From: Planctomycetota bacterium
GTDB lineage: Bacteria > Planctomycetota > Phycisphaerae > Phycisphaerales > SM1A02
Direction of reading: 5' to 3'
Assembly: GCA_003671065.1 (NCBI GenBank)
Contig: QWPU01000145.1
Coordinates: forward strand, 1-7,733
Length of the DNA stretch: 7,733 nucleotides
Positions 1 through 6,381 of this stretch are shown one piece after another. The notes under the pieces are model-generated. The model was not told the origin of the DNA. It was given only the letters and a program-made list of their open reading frames with translations, and searched no databases. Position 1 is the first letter of the stretch; each line of letters starts with the position of its first letter. A program made the position numbers and the translations under genes.

Positions 1-104
1 GTCACGATGCGTCGCGCACTCGCGTACGCCGCTGCACGCGCCAAGCGCTTCAATCGCAGTGGCAGTGATTCACTGCTCAAGTACGCAGCGTCATAGCCCG
101 CCAT
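1..104 (-). CDS. Start of a further operon gene, cut by the left edge (hypothetical)
   Basis: A minus-strand frame opens at an ATG at 104-102, with a second in-frame ATG at 116-114, inside the last codons of the glycosyltransferase ending at 91. It stays open to the window edge, giving at least 34 residues that begin MAGYDAAYLSSESLPLRLKR and are rich in Ala, Arg and Leu. Third codon positions are mostly G or C, as in its neighbours. A short overlap with the preceding stop is typical of co-transcribed, coupled genes, so this is probably the next member of the glycosyltransferase operon. I see no convincing ribosome binding site, and the fragment is too short to name a family. A frame of this length could also be open by chance. 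The ATG that overlaps the stop in ATGA form (94-92) terminates after five codons and is not the start. Confidence 0.4.
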   Translation of the reverse strand, partial: MAGYDAAYLSSESLPLRLKRLARAAAYASARRIV

Positions 105-1533
105 CGTGCATGCCATAGAGTCGATGGGTTTCGCGCACCATGCGTTCAATCGGAAAGCGTTCGCGCGCGAATGACTTCGCGCGCGCACTCATACGCGCAC
201 GAAGCTCACCGTCGATGAGCAGGCGCAGAATCGCATCGGACAATCCCGCCACATCACCAACGGGGCAGAGAAAGCCGGTTTCATCGGGAATCATGGTCTC
301 CTTCGTGCCGCCCGCATCAGTTGCCACGACGGGGCAACCGAATGCTTGCGCTTCGATGAGCACATTTGGAAGACCTTCTACGCGCGAGCACAACAACATC
401 GCGTCGGCACACGCAATGAGCGCGGGCACATCGCTGCGACGACCCAAGGTGACGAACGAGTCGCCGAGGTCGACGGTGGAGCGGTGTATCTCGGCGAGCA
501 TGGGTCCATCACCAACGATGGCAAACACGCAGTTCGGAAGCCGCTTGAGCACACGCCGCGCCACATGCACGAATTGATGCGGCTGCTTTTCATCGCTCAA
601 TCGAAAGATGCCGAGCACGAGCGGTCGGCCGATTGCGCCGAGTGCCGCGCGTGCGTTGGCCACTTCACTATCCAGTGGCGCTGTGAATTGCGTGGTGTCA
701 AAGCCGTTGCGAATCACGCCGATGCGCTCACGGGCAATGCCGATCCAACGCGCGTAGTCGGCCGCACCCGCATCGCTGTTGGCGACCATCGTGACGCACG
801 GTTCGTCGGCAAGTACGCGATACCAAGGCTGCATCCAATCGCAGAGCAAGTTGGGGAAATGCGTGGGTGCGAGGCTTCGCAGCGAGAGAATGACTCGAGG
901 CGCGCCAGTCGCAATCGCAGCGACGCCCGCAAAGATGTTGGTGTGATCAAGCCACGCGTGTACGACATCGGGCTCGAGGTCGAGGAACTCACCCGCGACT
1001 TCAATCGGTTCGTAGCCGAGGTGCGTGGGAATCGCAATCATGCGGCGGCGCAGCGCACAACTCGAACGAATGCGTCGCGCAGCTCGTTCACTGAGTTGTT
1101 CACCAAGCGTGCGAATATCCACGCCCGCCCTTTCAAGAAGCGGACGGTAGTGACCAGCACTTCCCGTGGTGGGATGGCATGTCAAGACCGCATGACGCAC
1201 GAGACCAGTTCGTTGCGATGTGCTCACAAACGAAGCGAGTTGTCGTTCGGCGCCGCCAGCCGAAAGGCTTCCAATCGCATGCACAACCCTTGGAGGATGA
1301 TGCAACGCGCGTGAGTTACTCGGCGCGCATTTGCGAAGCGATCCACGAATAAGTGGCAATGATTGGTCAGCCGATCGCTCGATGCGCTGTGGATAGAAGT
1401 GACGGTCGTAGTGATCGAGGGCGTTCACACCTGCGTAACGCACGAATCGTCGAGTGACGGCTCGCAGTGTGTGCGCGGCAGGATGAATACTGCGAACGAG
1501 TGCGTCGGCATGAACTGGTGGGGGAGTGGTCAT
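91..1533 (-). CDS. GT4-family glycosyltransferase (second of a tandem pair)
   Basis: This is a predicted retaining, nucleotide-sugar-dependent glycosyltransferase of GT-B fold, 480 residues, probably cytoplasmic or membrane-associated and acting in surface polysaccharide or glycoconjugate assembly. The N-terminal Rossmann domain opens with VVHAIGSLSAGGAERQ (83-98, glycine-rich loop). An HAWLDH segment follows at 192-197 and THFPN at 224-228. The donor domain has NGFD at 276-279, FRLSDEKQ at 310-317 (Arg311 and Lys316 are the expected phosphate-contacting pair), GDGP at 341-344 and the family EX7E signature, Glu386 in EGLPN to Glu394, then AGG at 407-409. Acceptor and donor cannot be read from the sequence. 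The start is the ATG at 1533, in ATGA overlap with the upstream paralogue's stop and preceded by AGGAGG; an in-frame ATG at 1566 is upstream of that site. The protein carries about 82 extra residues before the usual family beginning. There is no signal peptide or obvious membrane segment. Confidence 0.93.
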   Translation of the reverse strand: MTTPPPVHADALVRSIHPAAHTLRAVTRRFVRYAGVNALDHYDRHFYPQRIERSADQSLPLIRGSLRKCAPSNSRALHHPPRVVHAIGSLSAGGAERQLASFVSTSQRTGLVRHAVLTCHPTTGSAGHYRPLLERAGVDIRTLGEQLSERAARRIRSSCALRRRMIAIPTHLGYEPIEVAGEFLDLEPDVVHAWLDHTNIFAGVAAIATGAPRVILSLRSLAPTHFPNLLCDWMQPWYRVLADEPCVTMVANSDAGAADYARWIGIARERIGVIRNGFDTTQFTAPLDSEVANARAALGAIGRPLVLGIFRLSDEKQPHQFVHVARRVLKRLPNCVFAIVGDGPMLAEIHRSTVDLGDSFVTLGRRSDVPALIACADAMLLCSRVEGLPNVLIEAQAFGCPVVATDAGGTKETMIPDETGFLCPVGDVAGLSDAILRLLIDGELRARMSARAKSFARERFPIERMVRETHRLYGMHDGGL

Positions 1534-3008
1534 CTTCTTGAGGCCTCCTGTGTATTGATCGCGCACGCTGTGAGCGACTCATTCACCATGCGATCGAGTC
1601 CGAATTTTTTCGCAGCGAATTGCCGCGCATGCGCACGCATCGCGGCATGAAGAGCTGGGTCCCGCAGCACACGCAGCGCGTTTTGCACGAGAGCATTTGC
1701 GTCACCAACATCACTGAGCAAGCCCGATACGCCATCATCCACCGCATCCACCGTGCCGCCGCCGCGCGTGGCAATCACAGGGCATCCCAGCGATTGCGCC
1801 TCGATCAAGGCATTCGGCGTGCCCTCTTTGCGCGAGGCATGCAACAACATATCGGAGGCCGACATCAGTGCGCCGATGTCATCACGCACGCCGAGCATTC
1901 GGAATCGTCCCTCAGGCGCGTCGCGCATCGCTGCGGCAAACTCCTCACGCAGCGGACCGTCTCCCGCGTGAAGGATGATGATGTCTTTCTCTGCGCGCAG
2001 CAGTTGCATCGCGGCGTCGGCCCACACCAGTGGCTGCTTTTCCTCGGCAAGACGAAACACGCCGAGCACGATTCGCGCGTTGTCAATACCGAGGGCGGCC
2101 CGCGTGCGGTCGGTCGTGCTCTTGGAGCAGGGCGTCATCGCGCTCGGATCGATGCCGTTGAGCACGATGTGAAAGCGCGACGGATCGATGCCGATCCATC
2201 GCGCGTAATCTTCAGCGCCTGCGCGCGAATTGGCAATGAAGGTGACGCGAGGCGATCGAGCAAACGCTCGATACCACTCAAGGCATCCTGGTATCTGCAG
2301 GCTCGGAAAGTGAGTTGGATTCACATTGCGCGTCGACAGCACGATGCGCTTGACTCCAGTCGCGAGCGCCGCAATGCCCGCCCACACATTGGCGTGATCA
2401 AGCCAAGAATGCACGACATCGGGATGCGCCGCGAGAAACTCACCAGCAAGGTCAGCGCACCAGGCGCGGTACTGCGTATCGATGGCACCCAAGACGCGTG
2501 CAAGTCGCGCGTCCTTCGCCAGAGTGCGCAGTGCGATGGGATCCGCTTTCTCGCCAGCCACTCGCACCGTTACTCCGGCTTCTTGCGCGAGTGGAAGGTA
2601 ATGAGATGCCGCACCAGCGAGCGGATTGAGAAGCGTGATCGAAGCGGACAGTCCGCGCCGACAACTCTCTCGAGCCAGATACACCGCCTGTCGTTCAGCG
2701 CCACCAGCGCTCAGGCTTCCGATGACATGCATGATGCGCAGCGGCGTGTGGTTCTTGGCGCGCGATGCAGGAATCGCCAGTAGCGCTTCGGCAAGCAGCG
2801 CATCGTCAACACGCGCAGGATGGCCATGAGCATCAGGATTCGCCGCACGCGCTTCAGGGGTTGGAATACTCCGCCAGGGCGCGGGATCGAGTCTGGCCAC
2901 CGATGCGTTGCGCGCTTTGCGTAGCTCCGTCACGAGCGGATGTTGTGTGCGCGCATGCGCGACACGCCGTTGATCGAGTTGGTCAAGTTCGGCGAAGTAG
3001 AGACGCAT
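1530..3008 (-). CDS. GT4-family glycosyltransferase (first of a tandem pair)
   Basis: This is a predicted GT-B fold glycosyltransferase, 492 residues from the longest start, paralogous to its downstream neighbour along its length apart from the N-terminus. Shared blocks include HVIGSLSAGGAERQ (94-107), PDVVHSWLDH (196-205), PTHFP (231-235) and ANSRAGAEDYARWIGI (259-274). Donor-site features are NGID at 284-287, FRLAEEKQ at 318-325 (Arg319, Lys324), GDGP at 349-352 and EX7E from Glu395 to Glu403. It is expected to transfer a sugar in surface glycan or lipid-linked oligosaccharide synthesis; the specific sugar is unknown. About 92 residues precede the conserved beginning. The start is uncertain. 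The ATG at 3008 has no ribosome binding site and lies inside the divergent methyltransferase gene. In-frame GTG codons at 2933 and 2900 would shorten the overlap, also without a clear binding site. An ATG at 2732 begins exactly at the conserved domain but lacks a binding site. Confidence 0.92.
   Translation of the reverse strand: MRLYFAELDQLDQRRVAHARTQHPLVTELRKARNASVARLDPAPWRSIPTPEARAANPDAHGHPARVDDALLAEALLAIPASRAKNHTPLRIMHVIGSLSAGGAERQAVYLARESCRRGLSASITLLNPLAGAASHYLPLAQEAGVTVRVAGEKADPIALRTLAKDARLARVLGAIDTQYRAWCADLAGEFLAAHPDVVHSWLDHANVWAGIAALATGVKRIVLSTRNVNPTHFPSLQIPGCLEWYRAFARSPRVTFIANSRAGAEDYARWIGIDPSRFHIVLNGIDPSAMTPCSKSTTDRTRAALGIDNARIVLGVFRLAEEKQPLVWADAAMQLLRAEKDIIILHAGDGPLREEFAAAMRDAPEGRFRMLGVRDDIGALMSASDMLLHASRKEGTPNALIEAQSLGCPVIATRGGGTVDAVDDGVSGLLSDVGDANALVQNALRVLRDPALHAAMRAHARQFAAKKFGLDRMVNESLTACAINTQEASRR
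1544..1549 (-). promoter_or_regulatory. Ribosome binding site AGGAGG for the second glycosyltransferase
   Basis: On the minus strand AGGAGG is followed by ten bases and then ATG at 1533-1531. The site lies inside the last codons of the upstream glycosyltransferase, and the stop of that gene overlaps this ATG as ATGA. The arrangement fixes the start of the downstream gene and suggests translational coupling. Confidence 0.85.
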
Positions 3009-4574
3009 TGGAAGTTGACGCGCTTCGAATCACGCGCCGTGGTTGATAGACTTCGCGCGATGCTAGCCGATCCTGTGGCCACTGACGCGCTCCGCCGAGT
3101 GCTTGATGCATTCGAATCGGTGGGTTACCCGCGCGATGTCGTGGGCCAGTGGGCGATTCCTGCGATGGACGCGAATGACCTCATCGAGGCGCTCCATCGC
3201 GCGCAATCGCAGAAGATCCTTGAGGTCGGCACCTTCGTCGGAACGAGCGCGTTGCTCATGCTGCTTTGCTGTCCGCACGCCGAGGTGCACAGCATTGATC
3301 CTAACTTTCCGCTTAGCGTTGAGTTTGACGCGATGAACTGCAATCATCGCGCCGCGGATCTCGCTCGCAAAACGCAAGATATCGCTGCTGCTGCCGCGGA
3401 ATTACTTGGCGTGCGCGATCGATTGCACTTGCACGAAGGCGGGTTCTCGACGGACGCGACCTTCGCTGGTCGAGTGGCTACGACGAAGTCCATCGGCGCG
3501 GAGATCATCGCTCGCTATGGACCTTTCGATGCGGCCTTCATCGATGGTTTGCACTTTGAACAGGCCGTGCGCTCCGATCTCCGATTGGCCGCGAGCGGAT
3601 TGCGCCCATCTGCGCCGATCATTCTGCATGACTGCATCGGCTATTGGGGATCCTCAGTGCGCCGCGCCATCGGACGATTTCTTGAGGAGACTCCGCAGTA
3701 CTCGCTTTCGCACGCGCCATATGCGGATCTCTATCGAAGCGTTGCGACGCTCTCCTGCGACCCGAACTCGTGTTCGCGCGTGGCAATGCGCCCCTTTCAA
3801 GAGCGCCTGTCGAAAGCATGTGAAGGCAACGAAGCGCGTCTTCCAGAACTCATCGCTCGCGCACTGAGCACTCAGTTGCCGCCACTCTGCGTCGAGTCGA
3901 GGGATGCTGAGAGCGGGGTATTCGCGGCAGCGTTTGCGAGCAGTGCAGGCGCGCCACGACTGGTGGTCGCGATCGACACGCTTGATCAAACCTCGCATGA
4001 CGAACTCGATCGCACGATTCAAAGACTTGCGTTCAACACCGATGCCATCGTGCTTGGGTTGACGCCGCCAGGTGAAGAGTGTGCGGCCAGCATGCATTCG
4101 CGACCGCTCGCCTCAAGCGTTGCCGGACTTGACCGCGCCGGCTTCGACAGCTTCGATGTGATTGTGCCGTTCCTCGAGCCTTTCACCTACGCGCTCGGAC
4201 ATGGATGCGTCTTGCCTGTGCGTACATCGTTTCTCTCGACGACGATGCTTGCGATCCGTCGAGGTAGCGCGCTTGCCGCTGTTGCTGCGGAGAATGGGTT
4301 CGATCGCGTGAGCCCAACGGATGCGCGACGCATCGATGCTACACGCACACAGCGGATGCATGACTTGTCGAGCCTTGCTCGTTTCCGAGCCAATTGCGAG
4401 TCACTTTCGCAGAGTGCTGCGAACGCAAACGCCGCGGCTCAGTCGATCGCGCAACCGTCTGACGCACGCAGCGCGCACACGGTTTCACTCGAGTCTCGTC
4501 TCCAGCACATGTTGGACTGGCGTATACACATCGGGCGCCACCATTTCTGGCGACGCCGCGATGCGAAAATCTAA
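2940..4574 (+). CDS. SAM-dependent class I methyltransferase with long C-terminal extension
   Basis: This is a predicted S-adenosylmethionine-dependent methyltransferase, 544 residues from the longest start, of the kind often assigned to Methyltransf_24 and found in glycan and natural-product loci. Motif I is ILEVGTFVGTS at 93-103. The acidic strand-2 end is SIDPN at 118-122, FDAAFIDGLHFEQAVRSDL lies at 196-214 and PIILHDC at 226-232. The rest, about 240-544, is not needed for that fold. Residues 340-440 (VVAIDTLD, DELDRTIQRL, IVLGLTPPGE, LDRAGFDSFD) resemble the second half of another methyltransferase with no SAM motif. The C-terminus is basic (RHHFWRRRDAKI). The substrate is unknown; methylation of a sugar made with the neighbouring glycosyltransferases is plausible but inferred. 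The start is unsettled: ATG at 2940, 2955 or 3060 all lack a ribosome binding site, and the first two lie inside the divergent glycosyltransferase gene. Third-position G/C in the shared stretch favours this frame. Confidence 0.85.
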   Translation: MLCARMRDTPLIELVKFGEVETHWKLTRFESRAVVDRLRAMLADPVATDALRRVLDAFESVGYPRDVVGQWAIPAMDANDLIEALHRAQSQKILEVGTFVGTSALLMLLCCPHAEVHSIDPNFPLSVEFDAMNCNHRAADLARKTQDIAAAAAELLGVRDRLHLHEGGFSTDATFAGRVATTKSIGAEIIARYGPFDAAFIDGLHFEQAVRSDLRLAASGLRPSAPIILHDCIGYWGSSVRRAIGRFLEETPQYSLSHAPYADLYRSVATLSCDPNSCSRVAMRPFQERLSKACEGNEARLPELIARALSTQLPPLCVESRDAESGVFAAAFASSAGAPRLVVAIDTLDQTSHDELDRTIQRLAFNTDAIVLGLTPPGEECAASMHSRPLASSVAGLDRAGFDSFDVIVPFLEPFTYALGHGCVLPVRTSFLSTTMLAIRRGSALAAVAAENGFDRVSPTDARRIDATRTQRMHDLSSLARFRANCESLSQSAANANAAAQSIAQPSDARSAHTVSLESRLQHMLDWRIHIGRHHFWRRRDAKI

Positions 4575-4601
4575 ATGGGTTCGTGCGCACATGCGCAGCG
4601 T

Positions 4602-6149
4602 TCAATCAAACGATGCGATCTTCGGACGCACCACGCTCCATGAAATGTGCGCGTTGATGAAAAGCCCGCCGCTGTAGGAGTTGTAATTCTCCATGCGCCA
4701 CAGTGCGGTGGTGCCAGTGCTTCGACTTCGCCAGAGCAGATCGCGGCGTCCATCGCCATCAAGATCAGGTGACGCTTCGATCGCCCAATCAAGTGGGATG
4801 CCCGCATGCAGCACAGCACTGTTGACGCGGCGAGGACCATCCATGAGCCACGATGTCACCATGCCGTTGGTCGTGTTACGCCAGATCACATCATCTTTTT
4901 CATCGCCATCGAAGTCCGCAATGATGGGAACCTGCCACACAGTGCCGATCGTGGCCGCGAAGTTTTCAACGCGCGAATTCTGTCGAATGGCAGTGCCCTC
5001 GAGCATCCACGCCCAGATCTCGCCGTTGGCCTTGCGCCACAGAATGTCGCGCATGCCATCACCGTCGAAATCACCAACGCCCAACGGCTTCGCGCCTGTC
5101 AATGCACCGAGCACTGCGCCGCTCGAGATCGCTGGTCCATCGAGAATCCACGCGGCGATTTGGCTTGTTTGCGCGTTGAAGAACAGAATGTCGGCCTTCG
5201 CGTCACCTGAGACATCGGTGAATGCAAGTGTTCGCCACTGGTTGCCCGGGTTGTGGCCGAACGAAACAGTTTCAACATACTGAAGCCCGTCGAGCAAGCT
5301 CACCGAGAAGAGTCCCGTAGCAGTATTGCGCCACAGCACATCAGACTTTCCATCGCCATCGATGTCACCAACACCTTGAAAGGTACATCCCGCTTGACCT
5401 TGGCCATCGAAGAGCGCGTATTGCTTGAGCGCGAGTCCATCAAAGAGCCATCCGAACAAATTGTTGTTGGACGGATTCACGAAGACGATGTCGCTCTTCG
5501 TGTCGCCATCGAGATCATCGATGACATAGCGCGCCGGCTGCGCGTAATGCAATTGCACGGACTGACTTGCAAACTGAAGTCCTGACGCCGCTGCGTAGCC
5601 GAGCGTCGCAGAAAAGTTCAATTGCGCATCCGATGTGAATTCAGCTTCAGTAATCGTGAACTGACCAACGAGTACGCGCAGATCTGATCCTGCAACACCG
5701 AAGCCGTTGTTCGGCGGAAGGTTGTACCAACCGCCCGCGCTGATTCCACTTCCACTGGCAGCGCCGCTGTCATCGAAGTCAGGATCAGCGATCGTGCCGT
5801 TCAGGTTGTTGCCTTGATCAGCACCGATGGTGACGAAACTATCGACGAACCACGCTTCTTGATCGGGGGCGATGGCGGCGGGAAGGAACGACTCGACGAG
5901 TTCGAGGTCGACATCACTTGCTTGAAAGAAGTGCGGCGTCGCAGCGCCAGAGAGCGAGATCTGCGCGTCGAACAGGTTGAGCACCTTGTCGCTTGCGTGG
6001 TTGAATGTCGCGTACACAAGCATCACGCGATAGTTCCCATCAACGCCCAGCACCTCAGATTTCACGGCTGTAAAGCCTGTGAAATTCGCGTGGACCGCTG
6101 TTGAAAGAACCGCCGCTCCAAATGTGGCACATATTGCAAACCGCTTCAT
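4602..6149 (-). CDS. Secreted FG-GAP/VCBS repeat protein
   Basis: This is an exported protein of 515 residues. The signal peptide MKRFAICATFGAAVLSTAVHA (1-21) has a Lys-Arg start, a hydrophobic core and a VHA cleavage site before Asn22. Residues 22-205 form a domain with YRVMLVYATFNHASD (40-54), VDSFVTIGADQG (102-113), GGWYNLPPNNGFG (139-151) and VLVGQFTI (159-166); I recall similar modules in planctomycete secreted proteins but cannot name a family. Six repeats follow, with calcium-loop motifs starting at 212, 262, 312, 360, 412 and 462 (for example DIDGDGKSD, DFDGDGMRD, DLDGDGRRD). Each is followed by a hydrophobic-Trp/Phe-Arg strand and a W-x-DG-like turn, as in FG-GAP beta-propellers. Such propellers commonly bind ligands or partner proteins. 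The protein ends just after the last repeat, with no visible PEP-CTERM, LPXTG or dockerin signal. The ATG at 6149 is chosen over an in-frame ATG at 6209 because of the signal peptide and an AGGAGG site. Confidence 0.92.
   Translation of the reverse strand: MKRFAICATFGAAVLSTAVHANFTGFTAVKSEVLGVDGNYRVMLVYATFNHASDKVLNLFDAQISLSGAATPHFFQASDVDLELVESFLPAAIAPDQEAWFVDSFVTIGADQGNNLNGTIADPDFDDSGAASGSGISAGGWYNLPPNNGFGVAGSDLRVLVGQFTITEAEFTSDAQLNFSATLGYAAASGLQFASQSVQLHYAQPARYVIDDLDGDTKSDIVFVNPSNNNLFGWLFDGLALKQYALFDGQGQAGCTFQGVGDIDGDGKSDVLWRNTATGLFSVSLLDGLQYVETVSFGHNPGNQWRTLAFTDVSGDAKADILFFNAQTSQIAAWILDGPAISSGAVLGALTGAKPLGVGDFDGDGMRDILWRKANGEIWAWMLEGTAIRQNSRVENFAATIGTVWQVPIIADFDGDEKDDVIWRNTTNGMVTSWLMDGPRRVNSAVLHAGIPLDWAIEASPDLDGDGRRDLLWRSRSTGTTALWRMENYNSYSGGLFINAHISWSVVRPKIASFD
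4740..5516 (-). repeat. Six FG-GAP/VCBS-type repeats (about 150-base period, coding)
   Basis: The interval spans the first to the last calcium loop of the secreted protein. Loops start at residues 212, 262, 312, 360, 412 and 462, so the spacing is 48 to 52 residues. Loop 1 is DLDGDTKSD, loop 2 DIDGDGKSD, loop 3 DVSGDAKAD, loop 4 DFDGDGMRD, loop 5 DFDGDEKDD and loop 6 DLDGDGRRD. Positions 1, 5 and 9 are Asp in all six, and position 3 is Asp in five (Ser in loop 3). All should therefore still bind calcium. The DNA repeats are diverged, which points to an old duplication. Confidence 0.88.
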
Positions 6150-6155
6150 ACTCGC

Positions 6156-6161
6156 CCTCCT
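6156..6161 (-). promoter_or_regulatory. Ribosome binding site AGGAGG of the secreted repeat protein
   Basis: The minus strand reads GAGGAGGGCGAGT and then ATG at 6149-6147, leaving six bases between AGGAGG and the start codon. The site lies downstream of the alternative ATG at 6209 and so decides the start in favour of 6149, where the signal peptide begins. Confidence 0.85.
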
Positions 6162-6255
6162 CACCCATCGGATCGGCGATTTCGCGGGCGAAGTCTCTTC
6201 ACATATCAACGCGGTGCTAAAGGGTCATTACCGTGCGACCGCGCACGCGGCGCGA

Positions 6256-6273
6256 CTGTGCTAGCCCGCACAG
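6256..6273 (-). repeat. Small inverted repeat in the leader of the secreted repeat protein
   Basis: CTGTGC and GCACAG form a perfect six-base inverted repeat around a six-base loop, about 107 bases upstream of the start at 6149. It lies between the terminator of the upstream gene and the downstream start, the stretch where the downstream promoter must be if the gene has its own. It could be a leader hairpin or an operator, or chance in GC-rich DNA. I found no good -10/-35 pair in 6150-6299. Confidence 0.25.
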
Positions 6274-6299
6274 ATGGGTTGAGGATCCTTACTCTTTAC

Positions 6300-6357
6300 A
6301 AAAAGCACTGCGCCCTTGAACGGACCAAGAAGTTCTTGGCGCGTCACAAGGGCGCAG
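6300..6357 (-). terminator. Intrinsic terminator after the upstream repeat-protein gene
   Basis: A perfect 11-base inverted repeat, CTGCGCCCTTG at 6308-6318 and CAAGGGCGCAG at 6347-6357, encloses a second palindrome, CCAAGAA-G-TTCTTGG at 6325-6339. Read on the minus strand, the stem is followed by TGC and five T residues (6304-6300). It begins 24 bases after the stop codon at 6384-6382. Stem, orientation and T tract fit a rho-independent terminator for the minus strand only; the plus-strand side has no T run. It should separate transcription of the two repeat-protein genes. Confidence 0.82.
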
Positions 6358-6381
6358 AGATTTCAATGTTGAAGCGTGAAC

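Noticed and set aside
346..1314. Long plus-strand open frame opposite the second glycosyltransferase
   Set aside because: It lies antisense to a gene with clear GT4 motifs. Its protein is rich in Arg, His and Ala with no recognisable domain, as expected from codon bias in GC-rich DNA.
1620..2783. 387-codon plus-strand open frame opposite the first glycosyltransferase
   Set aside because: It has the same character: antisense to a motif-bearing gene, no domain, and a low-complexity basic translation.
4584..4597. TGCGC-ACAT-GCGCA hairpin between the convergent methyltransferase and repeat-protein genes as a shared terminator
   Set aside because: The stem is only five bases, there is no T run on either side, and GCGCA-rich palindromes recur by composition across the window.
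6150..6209. N-terminal extension of the secreted repeat protein to an ATG at 6209
   Set aside because: The AGGAGG site and a clear signal peptide both point to the ATG at 6149; the extension would bury the signal peptide.
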